From: Halomonas sp.
GTDB taxonomy: Bacteria; Pseudomonadota; Gammaproteobacteria; Pseudomonadales; Halomonadaceae
Assembly: GCF_017515565.1 (NCBI RefSeq)
Contig: NZ_JAFWFN010000028.1
Location: 1-55,761 of the forward strand
Direction of reading: 5' to 3'
DNA: 55,761 nucleotides
This document shows positions 44,577 to 52,791 of the stretch, one piece after another. The first letter of the stretch is position 1. Every line of letters begins with the position of its first letter. A program made the position numbers and the translations under genes. The notes beneath the pieces were generated by a model. The model did no database searches. It saw only the letters and a list, made by a program, of their open reading frames with translations, and was not told the origin of the DNA.

Positions 44577-45518
44577 ATGCCAGATATTGTGGTGATGTTT
44601 TTCTTACTGGGGCTTATAGCAGGGGCGGTGAAGTCAGACCTGCAGGTACCCAAAGCCACCTACGACACGTTAAGCCTACTGTTAATGCTGACCATCGGCT
44701 TAAAGGGCGGTATGGCGCTGCACGGGAATATTCATTGGGGGTTGGTGCCCGAGCTATTAGGCGTTGCGCTACTCTCTGCTTTAACGCCACTGCTGCTAAT
44801 GCCGGTGCTGCGCCGTTGGGTACGCCTTTCCCCGGCGGATAGCGCTAGTATCGCCGCCCACTATGGCTCGGTCAGTGCGGGTACGTTTGCGGTGGCACTG
44901 GCCTATGTGGAGGCGCGGCAGTTGGCCGTAGGCAGTGAAGTCACACTCTATTTAGTGGCCATGGAGCTGCCTGCAATTATGGTGGCTATCGCGCTATTTA
45001 GGCGCTATCAAGGCGCAGCGGTGAAAGAGAGTACTCGTAAGCTCTGGCATGAGACGCTTACCAACCGAGGCGTGATTTTGCTGGCAGGCGGTGTGGTCAT
45101 TGGAACGCTCTACGGGCCCTTTCAAGGGGAAGAAGTCACTGCGCTGTTCACTGGGGCGTTCAAAGGGGTGTTGGCGCTGTTCTTATTGGAAATGGGGTTA
45201 ACCGCTGCACAAACCTTGCGGCCAATGCCCTGGCATCATTGGCGCTTGGTAACTTTCGCCCTAATCACACCGCTGCTGCTATCCATGTTGGGCATTCTCA
45301 TGGGTACGGCATTGGGGCTTCCGGTCGGTTCGGTGGTCATTCTGGCGGCACTTGCCGCAAGCGCCTCCTATATTGCTGCTCCCGCTGCGATGCGCGCTGC
45401 CATTCCCCAGGCCAATATCGGCCTAGCGATGCTTGCCTCACTGGGGATTACCTTTCCGCTCAATGTGATGCTGGGCATACCGCTTTACCATATGCTTATC
45501 GAATTATGGTTGAGTTAG
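44577..45518 (+). CDS. SbtA-type sodium-dependent bicarbonate transporter
   Basis: A 313-aa inner-membrane protein with about ten helices belonging to the SbtA family of Na+-dependent bicarbonate permeases. Motifs include FLLGLIAGAVKSDLQVP, LLLMLTIGLKGG, AAHYGSVSAGTFAVA, FLLEMGLTAAQTL and AAPAAMRAAIPQANIGLAM. It would import bicarbonate for anaplerotic carboxylation. No SbtB-like PII gene is adjacent. GGAG lies eight bases before ATG. Paired with the divergent LysR gene. Confidence 0.92.
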   Translation: MPDIVVMFFLLGLIAGAVKSDLQVPKATYDTLSLLLMLTIGLKGGMALHGNIHWGLVPELLGVALLSALTPLLLMPVLRRWVRLSPADSASIAAHYGSVSAGTFAVALAYVEARQLAVGSEVTLYLVAMELPAIMVAIALFRRYQGAAVKESTRKLWHETLTNRGVILLAGGVVIGTLYGPFQGEEVTALFTGAFKGVLALFLLEMGLTAAQTLRPMPWHHWRLVTFALITPLLLSMLGILMGTALGLPVGSVVILAALAASASYIAAPAAMRAAIPQANIGLAMLASLGITFPLNVMLGIPLYHMLIELWLS

Positions 45519-45615
45519 TGTCCGGTAAGTTAGTCGTTGCTGAGTCGGTCGCTGGGAGGTGCTCGTCGGTATCCTCAATTGACAGCGCCCGTCTCAGCAC
45601 CTAGGGTAGCGGCTG

Positions 45616-45709
45616 TCCTAGGGGAGCCTGCACTGGCTGAGACTCCACCGCCATTTGGCGTTGGTAACCCTTAGAACCTGATCCGGGTCATGCCGGCGAA
45701 GGGAAGGAT
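45616..45709 (+). ncRNA. TPP riboswitch (THI element) of the symporter gene
   Basis: The conserved aptamer is clear: GGGGAGCC, CTGGCTGAGA, a variable P3a hairpin (CGCCATTTGGCG), AACCCTTAGAACCTGATC, then GGGTCATGCCGGCGAAGGGA. P1 is closed by TCCT (45616-45619) / AGGA (45705-45708). It binds thiamin pyrophosphate and should switch off the downstream transporter when TPP is plentiful. Confidence 0.96.
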
Positions 45710-45726
45710 GTAGCCTAACAATACAC

Positions 45727-45792
45727 CCTCTTTGCCTTCGCCTGCCTGCTGTGCTCTCAACTGCACGCCCGGTCTAACAACAGGCAAAGAGG
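45727..45792 (+). promoter_or_regulatory. Shine-Dalgarno-sequestering hairpin, expression platform of the first TPP riboswitch
   Basis: CCTCTTTGCCT (45727-45737) is fully complementary to AGGCAAAGAGG (45782-45792), and the latter contains the ribosome site of the symporter gene (ATG 45803). Without a T-run this implies translational control, the usual mode for proteobacterial TPP riboswitches. Confidence 0.8.
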
Positions 45793-45802
45793 ACCCGCTT
45801 TC

Positions 45803-47248
45803 ATGATGCTTGACCCTATCTGGACTGGCCTGTGGCTGTCGCTATGTGCCGTTGCGCTGGCTGTGCCAGGCCTGCTTTATGCCCGCCGCCATCGCGATAA
45901 TCTTGAAGACTACATCATCGCCCGCAATAGCCAGAATACCCGTGCCACGGTGCTAACACTGGTGGCCACCACGCTGGGCACCTGGATACTGTTTGGCCCT
46001 GCCCAGGCCGCTACCTGGGGTGGCATTGGTGCCGTGCTAGGCTATGCGTTTGGTTCGATGGTACCCAGGCTAGTGATGATTCCCCTTGGTCGACGCATGC
46101 GTGAGTTGATCCCCGAAGGCCATGGCTTGACGGAGTTCGTTATCCACCGTTATGGCCGTACCATGTACGCCTTCACGCTTGTGATTATGCTGTTTTACCT
46201 CTTCATTTTGTTGGCCGCTGGGCTCACCGCTGTTGCCCGCATGGTGGGGCTGCTGGCCCCTATTCCGCTGTGGGTAACCGCCAGTGTGGTGATGGTCGCC
46301 ACGTTGATTTATACCTTTTACGGCGGCCTGCGCGCGTCCATTTACACGGATAAGCTACAGATGGTGGTGATTATGCCCCTGCTAGGGCTGCTGCTGGTGT
46401 TTGGCTGGCAAGCTGCCGGTGGCGTTGCGCCTACGTTGGCAGGGCTTGCCGAGAGTGCGCCACAGCTGCTGCAGGTGAGTGATATAGGCGGTATACGCGC
46501 AGGGTTAACGTTCTTTCTTGCCGTAGCGCTTACCGGGCTCTTTTACCAAGGTACATGGCAGCGCATTTATGCAGCGAAAGATACCAAGGTGCTGCGCCGT
46601 GGCTTCTGGATTAGCGGTGTGTGTAGCTTCATCGTGGTGGCGTTGATGGGCCTATTTGGGTTGGCCTTTGTAGGGCTGGGGCTTGAAGGTGACGGCTCTG
46701 TGGCGCTGTTTAGCGTGCTATTGGCGGATGTCCCGTTATGGTTCGCTTTAGCGCTGGTGCCGTTGGGTCTTGCTTTGGTGATGAGCAGTGCCGACTCTAC
46801 GATTAGCGCAACGTCGAGCATTATTGCCGTGGATATGGGGCGGTTACTCCCCAACGCCAGCAGTGCATCATTGATGAGCATGTCACGCTGGTTGATTGTA
46901 TTGGCCGCCATCCCCGTTACCTGGGTCGCCTCCCAGGGGTACAGCGTGCTTTATCTGTTTTTGCTCGCTGATTTGCTCTGCTCGGCCGCTGCATTCCCGG
47001 TGTTTTTTGGGCTGTTCTATCGCCGTTACACGGGCCTTAACGCGGTCATCAGTACCGCGCTGGGGCTGGTGGCGGGTTTGGCAATGTTCCCCGCACCAGG
47101 AGGCAGTACGGCAACCTTATTGGAGTCTTTCCTACTAGCGGCACTGGTGCCTGTGGTGGTGTCGTTGCTGCTCTTACGTGTACTGCCTTCTCGTGAAGCG
47201 TATGACTTTAGCCTGTTACACACGGCAGTGCGCCGCTTTAAAGGGTGA
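45803..47248 (+). CDS. sodium:solute symporter under TPP control, probable thiamin-precursor transporter
   Basis: A 481-aa SSS-family symporter with about 13 helices. It contains LEDYIIARNSQN after the first helix, GPAQAATWGGIGAVLGYAFG, the family motif region FYGGLRASIYTDKLQM, GLFYQGTWQRIYAAKD and VMSSADSTISATSSIIAVD (sodium site serines). The TPP riboswitch points to a thiamin-related substrate. SSS symporters with THI elements have been called ThiV and proposed to carry the pyrimidine precursor HMP. Whether this carries HMP, thiazole or thiamin is inferred only. Convergent with the SDR/monooxygenase unit. Confidence 0.9.
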   Translation: MMLDPIWTGLWLSLCAVALAVPGLLYARRHRDNLEDYIIARNSQNTRATVLTLVATTLGTWILFGPAQAATWGGIGAVLGYAFGSMVPRLVMIPLGRRMRELIPEGHGLTEFVIHRYGRTMYAFTLVIMLFYLFILLAAGLTAVARMVGLLAPIPLWVTASVVMVATLIYTFYGGLRASIYTDKLQMVVIMPLLGLLLVFGWQAAGGVAPTLAGLAESAPQLLQVSDIGGIRAGLTFFLAVALTGLFYQGTWQRIYAAKDTKVLRRGFWISGVCSFIVVALMGLFGLAFVGLGLEGDGSVALFSVLLADVPLWFALALVPLGLALVMSSADSTISATSSIIAVDMGRLLPNASSASLMSMSRWLIVLAAIPVTWVASQGYSVLYLFLLADLLCSAAAFPVFFGLFYRRYTGLNAVISTALGLVAGLAMFPAPGGSTATLLESFLLAALVPVVVSLLLLRVLPSREAYDFSLLHTAVRRFKG

Positions 47249-47249
47249 G

Positions 47250-47322
47250 CGCCCGGCAGCCGACTTAACGCGTGATAATACGGCCGCCCGGTACTGGTTA
47301 CGCTGCCGGGCGTGGCAGCCCC
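47250..47322. repeat. 11-bp inverted repeat spanning the convergent gene ends
   Basis: CGCCCGGCAGC (47250-47260) and GCTGCCGGGCG (47312-47322) flank 51 bases, starting right after the symporter stop and reaching into the 3' end of the monooxygenase gene. It may form an mRNA 3'-end stem for either transcript. There is no T-run. Confidence 0.5.
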
Positions 47323-48590
47323 AAATGGTCTCGCAACGTGCTACCCGTGTACTCGCGCCGGAATAGGCCGCGAGCCTGCAGCAGCGGGACTACCTGGTCG
47401 ATAAAGTCGTCGATACTACCCGGCAGCGTCGGCGGCATCAGGTTAAAGCCGTCGGCACCACCTCTCTCTACCCAGCGCTGCATTTCATCAGCAATCTGTT
47501 CTGGCGTACCTACCATGGTGCAGTGGCCGCCGCCGGCGGCCAGCCTGCCTAATAGTTGCCGTAACGTGGGTGTTTCGCTTTCAATAATGCGCAAAATGGT
47601 GGCATAGCGTCCTTTAGGCCCAGCAAAAGCCTCCAGTGGTGGCAGTTCTGGTAACGGTGCATCCAGCTCCCAGTGGCGGCAATCCTGACCGATAAATTGG
47701 CTTAACTGGTGAAGTGAATCTTCGGTGGGTAAACGCTCATCCAATTCACGTTGTTTGGCTTTTGCAGCCGCCTCGGTAGAAGCTACATAAGTGACCAACC
47801 CAGGCATAATCGCCACTGGCGCTCGGCCAGCCGCCCGCACGCGGGCTTGAATGTCTTGGTAGTAGGCTTGCGCTGAAGGGAGGTCGTACGCCACCGCGTA
47901 AATCGCTTCTGCATAATGCGCTGCCAAGTTGCGTCCCGGTTCAGAAGCACCCGCTTGGAACAGCACGGGATGCCCCTGAGGAGGTCGCGGCACGGTTAGC
48001 GGGCCATCCACCAGAAAATGTTCGCCATGATGGGCAATAGGCCGCACTTTGCTGGGGTCGGCAAAGAACCCCTGACGGTCGTAGCGCAGCGCATCATCCG
48101 CCCATGAATCCCATAGCGCTAACACCGTTTGTACAAACTCTTCGGCACGGGCGTAGCGCATCTGCTGAGGAGGCATGGCCTCCCAGCCATGGTTGCGCGC
48201 TTCGCTATCAAACATCGAGGTGACTAAGTTCCACCCCATTCGGCCGTTAGAAATATGGTCTAACGAAGCGAGCATTCGCGCCGCATGAAAAGGGCTGAAG
48301 AACGTGCTGGATATCGTCGAGATCAGGCCGATGTGTTCGGTGGCGCGCGCCATAGCGGATAGCGCCGTCAACGGTTCTAAAAACCACTGCGGCCCTCCGC
48401 CAACGTTGCCTGCGGCATGGCCATCGGCAAAAAAGACGGCGTCTAATTTTCCGCGTTCAGCGGTGCGTGCCAACGACTCATAATAGCGAATGTCGCCCAT
48501 GCGCTCGGCAGAAGAGCCTGGCTCGCGCCAAGCCGCCTTGTGGTGCCCGCAGCCCATGATAAAAAGATTGAGATGCATCGGTGTGGTCAT
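47298..48590 (-). CDS. LLM-class FMN-dependent monooxygenase (NtaA/SnaA/DszA type) in a TPP-controlled operon
   Basis: A 430-aa bacterial-luciferase-like monooxygenase of the NtaA/SnaA/DszA/MoxC group. Landmarks: FFADGHAAGNVGGG, GRMGWNLVTSMFDSEARNHG, a long DRQGFFADPSKVRPIAHHGEHF insertion typical of this group, HPVLFQAGASEPGRNLAA and the C-terminal MVGTPEQIADEMQRWVERGG. It uses FMNH2 (from a separate reductase) and O2 to oxidise or cleave C-S, C-N or aromatic substrates. Its ATG overlaps the SDR stop codon (TAATG), so it is coupled to it and under the same TPP riboswitch. The substrate is unknown; a sulfur-containing thiazole or damaged thiamin is a reasonable hypothesis. Confidence 0.9.
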   Translation of the reverse strand: MTTPMHLNLFIMGCGHHKAAWREPGSSAERMGDIRYYESLARTAERGKLDAVFFADGHAAGNVGGGPQWFLEPLTALSAMARATEHIGLISTISSTFFSPFHAARMLASLDHISNGRMGWNLVTSMFDSEARNHGWEAMPPQQMRYARAEEFVQTVLALWDSWADDALRYDRQGFFADPSKVRPIAHHGEHFLVDGPLTVPRPPQGHPVLFQAGASEPGRNLAAHYAEAIYAVAYDLPSAQAYYQDIQARVRAAGRAPVAIMPGLVTYVASTEAAAKAKQRELDERLPTEDSLHQLSQFIGQDCRHWELDAPLPELPPLEAFAGPKGRYATILRIIESETPTLRQLLGRLAAGGGHCTMVGTPEQIADEMQRWVERGGADGFNLMPPTLPGSIDDFIDQVVPLLQARGLFRREYTGSTLRDHLGLPRPAA

Positions 48591-49372
48591 TAGTTCTTAA
48601 CCAGGCCGCCATCGACCACCAAGTTTTGGCCGGTGACAGCCCGACTCCAAGGCGATGCGAAAAACAGCGCTGCATCCGCAAACTCTTCAGGGGTAGTGAC
48701 GCGGCGCAGTGGGGTGTTGGCAGCGATGAGGTCGAACACCGCTTCAGGCGTAGCCGCTGAGGCATCGGTGGTGCGCAGCAGCCCGCCCGAGAGCATGTTC
48801 ACCGTAATGCCGTCAGGCCCCAGGTCGTTGGAAAGCGTGCGGGTGAGCGATAGCAGCGCCGCCTTGGCAGCGGTGTAATCGTGGTAAGGCACGACCGGAT
48901 TTTGAAAGAGGTTAGTGCCAATATTGATAATCCGCCCAGTACCCTGTTCGCGCATGCCGGGTAGCGCCGCTTGAATGGTGTTGAGCGCGCCACGTGCCAC
49001 GCCCTGCAGCTGCTGGTCGAGGTTTTCCCAGGTGAGTGTGTCTGGGGTTGGGCGGGCGTCGCCGTTAAACGAAAAATCCGGCAGGGCGTTGTTAATCAGC
49101 GTGGTAACCGGCATGCCAAAATGTGCTTGCGCGGTGGTGAACATCGCCTTCACGGCCTCTGGGTCACGCACGTCGGCTTGTATCGCTAGCGCGCGCTCAG
49201 GGGCGTGTGCCGCTAGGGCTTTCGCCGCGTCAGCGCTGTTTAAGTAGTTCACGATAACCCGCGCGCCCTGGGCTAAAAACGCGTGCGCCAGGCACGCGCC
49301 TAGGCCACGGCTAGCGCCGGTGATCAACACAAGTTGCTGGGAAAGCGGGAGTGCGGTGGGTGTTGTTGGCAT
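48590..49372 (-). CDS. SDR-family oxidoreductase directly behind a TPP riboswitch
   Basis: A 260-aa short-chain dehydrogenase. Cofactor motif TGASRGLG, LINNAL, active-site YTAAK, C-terminal TGQNLVVDGG. It is close to FabG-like classical SDRs. At the position of the catalytic Ser (13 residues before Tyr) I count a Thr (NIGTN), an unusual but possibly functional replacement. NADP preference is suggested by the Arg in the glycine loop. ATG 49372 follows AGGGA; the frame opening at 49417 runs into the riboswitch region and is rejected. First gene of the two-gene unit with the flavin monooxygenase. Confidence 0.9.
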   Translation of the reverse strand: MPTTPTALPLSQQLVLITGASRGLGACLAHAFLAQGARVIVNYLNSADAAKALAAHAPERALAIQADVRDPEAVKAMFTTAQAHFGMPVTTLINNALPDFSFNGDARPTPDTLTWENLDQQLQGVARGALNTIQAALPGMREQGTGRIINIGTNLFQNPVVPYHDYTAAKAALLSLTRTLSNDLGPDGITVNMLSGGLLRTTDASAATPEAVFDLIAANTPLRRVTTPEEFADAALFFASPWSRAVTGQNLVVDGGLVKN

Positions 49373-49382
49373 TATGGTATTT

Positions 49383-49401
49383 CCCTCGTAAAGGGCGAGG
49401 G
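49383..49401 (-). promoter_or_regulatory. Shine-Dalgarno hairpin of the second TPP riboswitch
   Basis: On the minus strand CCCTCG-CCCTTTA-CGAGGG forms a stem that contains the ribosome site of the SDR gene. Also CCGGTAT (minus strand at 49406-49412) can pair with ATACCGG in the aptamer 3' arm (49446-49452), a plausible switch between bound and free states. Confidence 0.7.
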
Positions 49402-49433
49402 ATGCATACCGGCCCATTGCAGGGCATTAGTGT

Positions 49434-49515
49434 GACATCCCTTCGCCGGTATGAACTGGATCAGGTTCAGCGGGTCTTATCTCAGCCCTGGCGTAACGCC
49501 AGGACACCCCGTGTC
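49434..49515 (-). ncRNA. TPP riboswitch (THI element) of the SDR-monooxygenase operon
   Basis: On the minus strand: CACGGGGTGTCC, then AGGGCTGAGATAAGACCC, GCTGAACCTGATCC and CATACCGGCGAAGGGATG. These are the conserved blocks of the TPP aptamer in order, closed by GACA/TGTC. It lies 62 bases before the SDR start and should repress the unit when TPP is high. Confidence 0.96.
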
Positions 49516-49651
49516 GTTTGTTGAATGTATCCTAACTGATAATCTTGCTCGATTCATACCACAGGGCCAAAACCAATGGCCAACCCCGAGCTTTCGAATC
49601 GTGCTGAGGGTTAGCGTATCCTTGGATCGGCAGTATCAAATCCGCTAGTGC

Positions 49652-51370
49652 CTAAAAGGCTTCCCACTCTGGCTCCGCCTCTGCTGCTTTGCGTTGGCGG
49701 TTAACGCGGGGCGCGAGGGTAGCCGTTGGCGCAGGGAAGGCAGGGGCGTTGGCCGTGGCCAAAGTGCGCGGTATTGCTGTGCCCGATGTTAGCCCCGTCG
49801 CGTTGTTATCGCCCATGCGAAATGCGCTAACCGTGTCTGCCAGGAGATCCGCCTGGGACTTCAGCGCCGATGCAGCAGCTGCCGACTGCTCCACCAGGCT
49901 GGCATTTTGCTGAGTGACCTGATCCATTTGGCTAACAGCAACGCTGACTTGCTCCACCGCCTGGGACTGCTCCTCTGACGCGGCATTGATATCTGCCATC
50001 AGCTCGGAAACCTGCCGCACACTGCCAACCACCTGCTCCATGGCTTCGCCTGCCTGCTGAACTAATGTGCTCCCGTCTTTGACCAGCTCACCATCGAGGG
50101 TGACCAGCGTCTGGATCTCCTTGGCGGCTGTGGCGCAGCGCTGGGCAAGGTTGCGAACTTCGCTGGCGACCACGGCAAAGCCGCGCCCTTGCTCTCCTGC
50201 CCGGGCGGCCTCCACTGAGGCGTTCAACGCCAGTATGTTGGTTTGGAAAGCGATGCTGTCGATGACCGAAATAATGCTGCCGATCTTCGCTGCACTCTCT
50301 TCAAGCTCATGCATCTTGCCCATGGCCTGGGCTGTCTTTTCGCCACCGTTATCGGCCAGCTGACGAGCGCTGCGCACAAGTTCGTTTGCCTGGCGGGTGT
50401 TGTCGGCGTTCTGCTTCACCGTCGCGGCAACCTGCTCCATGCTAGTGGCAGTTTCCTGAAGGCTAGCGGCCTGTTCTTCCGTACGCTGAGAGAGGTCGTG
50501 ATTGCCCGAGGAAATTTCGCCGGAGGCGGTATGGATTGCTTGAGCTGAGTGCTGAATCCGCGCTACTAGCTCACGCTGCTGAATCTGTGTTTCGCTCAGC
50601 GATTCAAGGGCAAGACCTATTTCATCCCGGCGTTCGATCTCAATATGGTTATTCAGATTGCCGGCGGCAATCGCTTTAAAATAGCCAATCATACGATCTA
50701 GAGGGCGGGTAATGGCGCGAATCAGCATCCAGCCGCCCAGGCTGCCAATGATCAGCGCCAGGATGATCATCGTAGCTGTCAGATAGCGCATAAAATCAAA
50801 CGTCGACTCTGCCGAGGCGTACTCGGCGCGTGCAACTTCGCCTTGCAGGTCAATTAAATTGTGCAGCGTCTGGTTGGCGGAAATGAAAGCAGGACGAACT
50901 ACCTCAACCATATGAGTTGTCGCGCGATCAATATTGCCAGCCTCGTAAAAAGCGATGGCTGGCGCCATGCCTTGCTGGAAGAAGTTGCGGCGCTGGTTGG
51001 TGTAGCGCTCGGCCAATTCAGCTTCGCGAGGGGTCAAAAAGGTCGTCATATAGGTTGACCAAAGCCGATCAATCGTCTCAACGTTGGCGGCTACGCTATC
51101 TAGGTAAGGCTGGCGGTTAGCCTGGTTGGCTGCATCCCCGAGGGTAGGCGCATGGGTGAGGCTGATTTGGTTAAGTTCGATGATGCTGTCACGCATTAAC
51201 TCATCAATACGGGTGAGCTGTTGTACGGGCACCAGCCGATCTTCATAAATGCTTTCTATGGCGCCGTCCATGGCAGTCATGCCACGTATGCCGAGGCTGC
51301 CAACAACGGCAATGAGGGCGATCAAAAAGGCGATCAATAAGATCAGGCGAGCTTTGATAGTAAGGGACAT
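49652..51370 (-). CDS. methyl-accepting chemotaxis protein
   Basis: A 572-aa transmembrane chemoreceptor. TM1 ~7-30, a periplasmic four-helix-bundle sensor ~31-190 ([21 protein letters not shown]), TM2 ~192-214, HAMP ~215-267 ([20 protein letters not shown]), then a long signalling coiled coil. The hairpin tip [32 protein letters not shown] is present, quoted here in part: [12 protein letters not shown] and [12 protein letters not shown]. The C-terminal EWEAF resembles the NWETF pentapeptide that tethers CheR/CheB. The last ~50 residues before it are a flexible Ala/Pro linker. AGGAAG ribosome site. Ligand unknown. Confidence 0.94.
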   Translation of the reverse strand: MSLTIKARLILLIAFLIALIAVVGSLGIRGMTAMDGAIESIYEDRLVPVQQLTRIDELMRDSIIELNQISLTHAPTLGDAANQANRQPYLDSVAANVETIDRLWSTYMTTFLTPREAELAERYTNQRRNFFQQGMAPAIAFYEAGNIDRATTHMVEVVRPAFISANQTLHNLIDLQGEVARAEYASAESTFDFMRYLTATMIILALIIGSLGGWMLIRAITRPLDRMIGYFKAIAAGNLNNHIEIERRDEIGLALESLSETQIQQRELVARIQHSAQAIHTASGEISSGNHDLSQRTEEQAASLQETATSMEQVAATVKQNADNTRQANELVRSARQLADNGGEKTAQAMGKMHELEESAAKIGSIISVIDSIAFQTNILALNASVEAARAGEQGRGFAVVASEVRNLAQRCATAAKEIQTLVTLDGELVKDGSTLVQQAGEAMEQVVGSVRQVSELMADINAASEEQSQAVEQVSVAVSQMDQVTQQNASLVEQSAAAASALKSQADLLADTVSAFRMGDNNATGLTSGTAIPRTLATANAPAFPAPTATLAPRVNRQRKAAEAEPEWEAF

Positions 51371-51747
51371 CCAAACTTCCTAGGAGTGAGGGAGTAGTTA
51401 ACGGCTTGCTGCAAGCGCCAGGGGAAGGCGGGCAGTGTTGCTCGCTTTTTTGTCGTAACCAGTCGGTGTGTATTTATTGTTTAAGTATTTTATTCTTTTT
51501 TATTCTATCGTTATTTTTTAAATACCTATCGCTATATTCTTCTATGGGCGTTGATGCTTTTAACTATCTTGGTGTGCGGTGCGTTGTCGCCGCGCAATCG
51601 AAGCGGCACATAGAGGCGTGAATCAACGCAGTGGGGCTGCGTTAAAACAGTGCCGACAGTGCTTAGCTTATTAGGCGCAATATGGTGCGGCAGGGAGGGT
51701 TGTCAAACAAAAAAAGCACCCATAGGTGCTTGATTTGTATAGTAAGG
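51371..51747. other. intergenic region between the chemoreceptor and ssrA
   Basis: Between the chemoreceptor start and the tmRNA 3' end there is an AT-rich block (51470-51545) that probably holds the chemoreceptor promoter, though no convincing sigma-28 match was found. The ssrA terminator is at its right end. I see no gene. Confidence 0.5.
51707..51730 (-). terminator. terminator of ssrA
   Basis: AGCACC-CATA-GGTGCT stem (51715-51730) followed on the minus strand by seven T's, 17 bases past the tmRNA 3' end. Confidence 0.88.
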
Positions 51748-52128
51748 TGGTGGAGGCGGCGGGAATTGAACCCGCGTCCGCCAGCACTCGCCTATTGGCT
51801 CTACATGCTTAGATTCCGTCATTTGTTTTAACGCGACTGACTCCGACGGTCAGGATTCAGCAACGCGAGCCTTCTAAAGTTTAACGGCTGGAGAGAAGAC
51901 ACCACCAACCGCGGTCCTATCAGCTTTAGCTCGTATCCCCTCAGTGATGAATAGGCACATCACTTTGGGGCCAGACAAGAAGCTAACAGTGTTTAAGCTG
52001 CTAGCGCGCCTTGAGCGTAGTTTTCGTCATTTGCGACTATTTGATTGTGATGTGGGATTTACGAGATACATCACGCTCTCGGCATGCACCGCAAGGGTTG
52101 TCACCGGCGTCGAAACCATGTCGCCCCC
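51748..52128 (-). ncRNA. ssrA: transfer-messenger RNA (tmRNA)
   Basis: A 381-nt tmRNA rescuing stalled ribosomes. The 5' end GGGGGCGACATGGTTTCGACG pairs, as GGGGGCG, with 3' CGCCTCC before ACCA. The T-arm reads GCGGGTTCAATTCCCGC. The tag frame (52034 down to 51993) opens with the GCA resume codon and encodes ANDENYAQGALAA followed by TAA. This tag is three residues longer than the E. coli tag ANDENYALAA. smpB, its protein partner, lies immediately upstream on the same strand. Confidence 0.97.
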
Positions 52129-52143
52129 TTATTACAGGTGAAC

Positions 52144-52172
52144 ATTCTAACGTGCTCACGGCTAATTGACCA
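52144..52172 (-). promoter_or_regulatory. promoter of ssrA
   Basis: On the minus strand TGGTCA (52167-52172), 17 bases, TAGAAT (52144-52149), giving a start shortly before the mature 5' end. The -35 falls at the very start of this 45-base gap, touching the end of smpB. Confidence 0.6.
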
Positions 52173-52173
52173 G

Positions 52174-52665
52174 TTAAGCCTTGTTATGTTCCCGCATGAT
52201 TCGTCCTTTTTGGCGGCTCCAGTCGCGATCTTTTTCAGTGGCGCGCTTGTCATGCAGCTGTTTACCCGTCACCAGCGCCAGCTCACATTTTACTTTATTG
52301 CGTTTCCAATAAAGCTTGAGCGGCACACAGGTATGGCCTTTGTCCTGGGTGATCGAAAAGATTTTGGCGATCTCTTTACGATGTAGCAGCAGTTTTCGCG
52401 TACGCGTGGGGTCGGCAATTTCATGGGTACTTGCCGTATTAAGCGGCATGATATGGCTACCCAGCAAAAATGCCTCGCCGTTGCGTACCAGAATATAGGT
52501 ATCGGTAAGCTGTGCTTTACCGGCGCGTAAACTTTTCACTTCCCAGCCAGCGAGCACCAAGCCTGCTTCAAGTACCTCGTTGATATGGTACTCAAACCGC
52601 GCCTTCTTGTTCTGGGCAATCACGCTGCTGCTGGGGCCCTTACTGTTACCTTTCTTAGTGGCCAT
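52174..52665 (-). CDS. smpB: SsrA-binding protein SmpB
   Basis: A 163-aa tmRNA partner that positions it in the ribosomal A site. Typical features: [32 protein letters not shown], quoted in part here as KARFEYHI and [14 protein letters not shown], then [16 protein letters not shown], a G..K..LALV region, and the basic C-terminal tail [13 protein letters not shown] that folds in the mRNA channel. Located directly upstream of ssrA in the same orientation. Confidence 0.97.
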   Translation of the reverse strand: MATKKGNSKGPSSSVIAQNKKARFEYHINEVLEAGLVLAGWEVKSLRAGKAQLTDTYILVRNGEAFLLGSHIMPLNTASTHEIADPTRTRKLLLHRKEIAKIFSITQDKGHTCVPLKLYWKRNKVKCELALVTGKQLHDKRATEKDRDWSRQKGRIMREHNKA

Positions 52666-52791
52666 GGAACCTCATCGTTGATCTGTCGGTAGCGCCCCCA
52701 TTCGTTATAGGGGGAGGCGTGATACCATTCAAGGTCTGAAAAATGTTTCCCATGATACGCTTTGGGCACTGTGAAGTCAGCGGAGAGGTCA

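Noticed and set aside
51406-51621. 71-codon open frame between the chemoreceptor and ssrA
   Set aside because: It runs through an AT-rich non-coding block, has Cys/Phe-rich low-quality sequence and no ribosome site.
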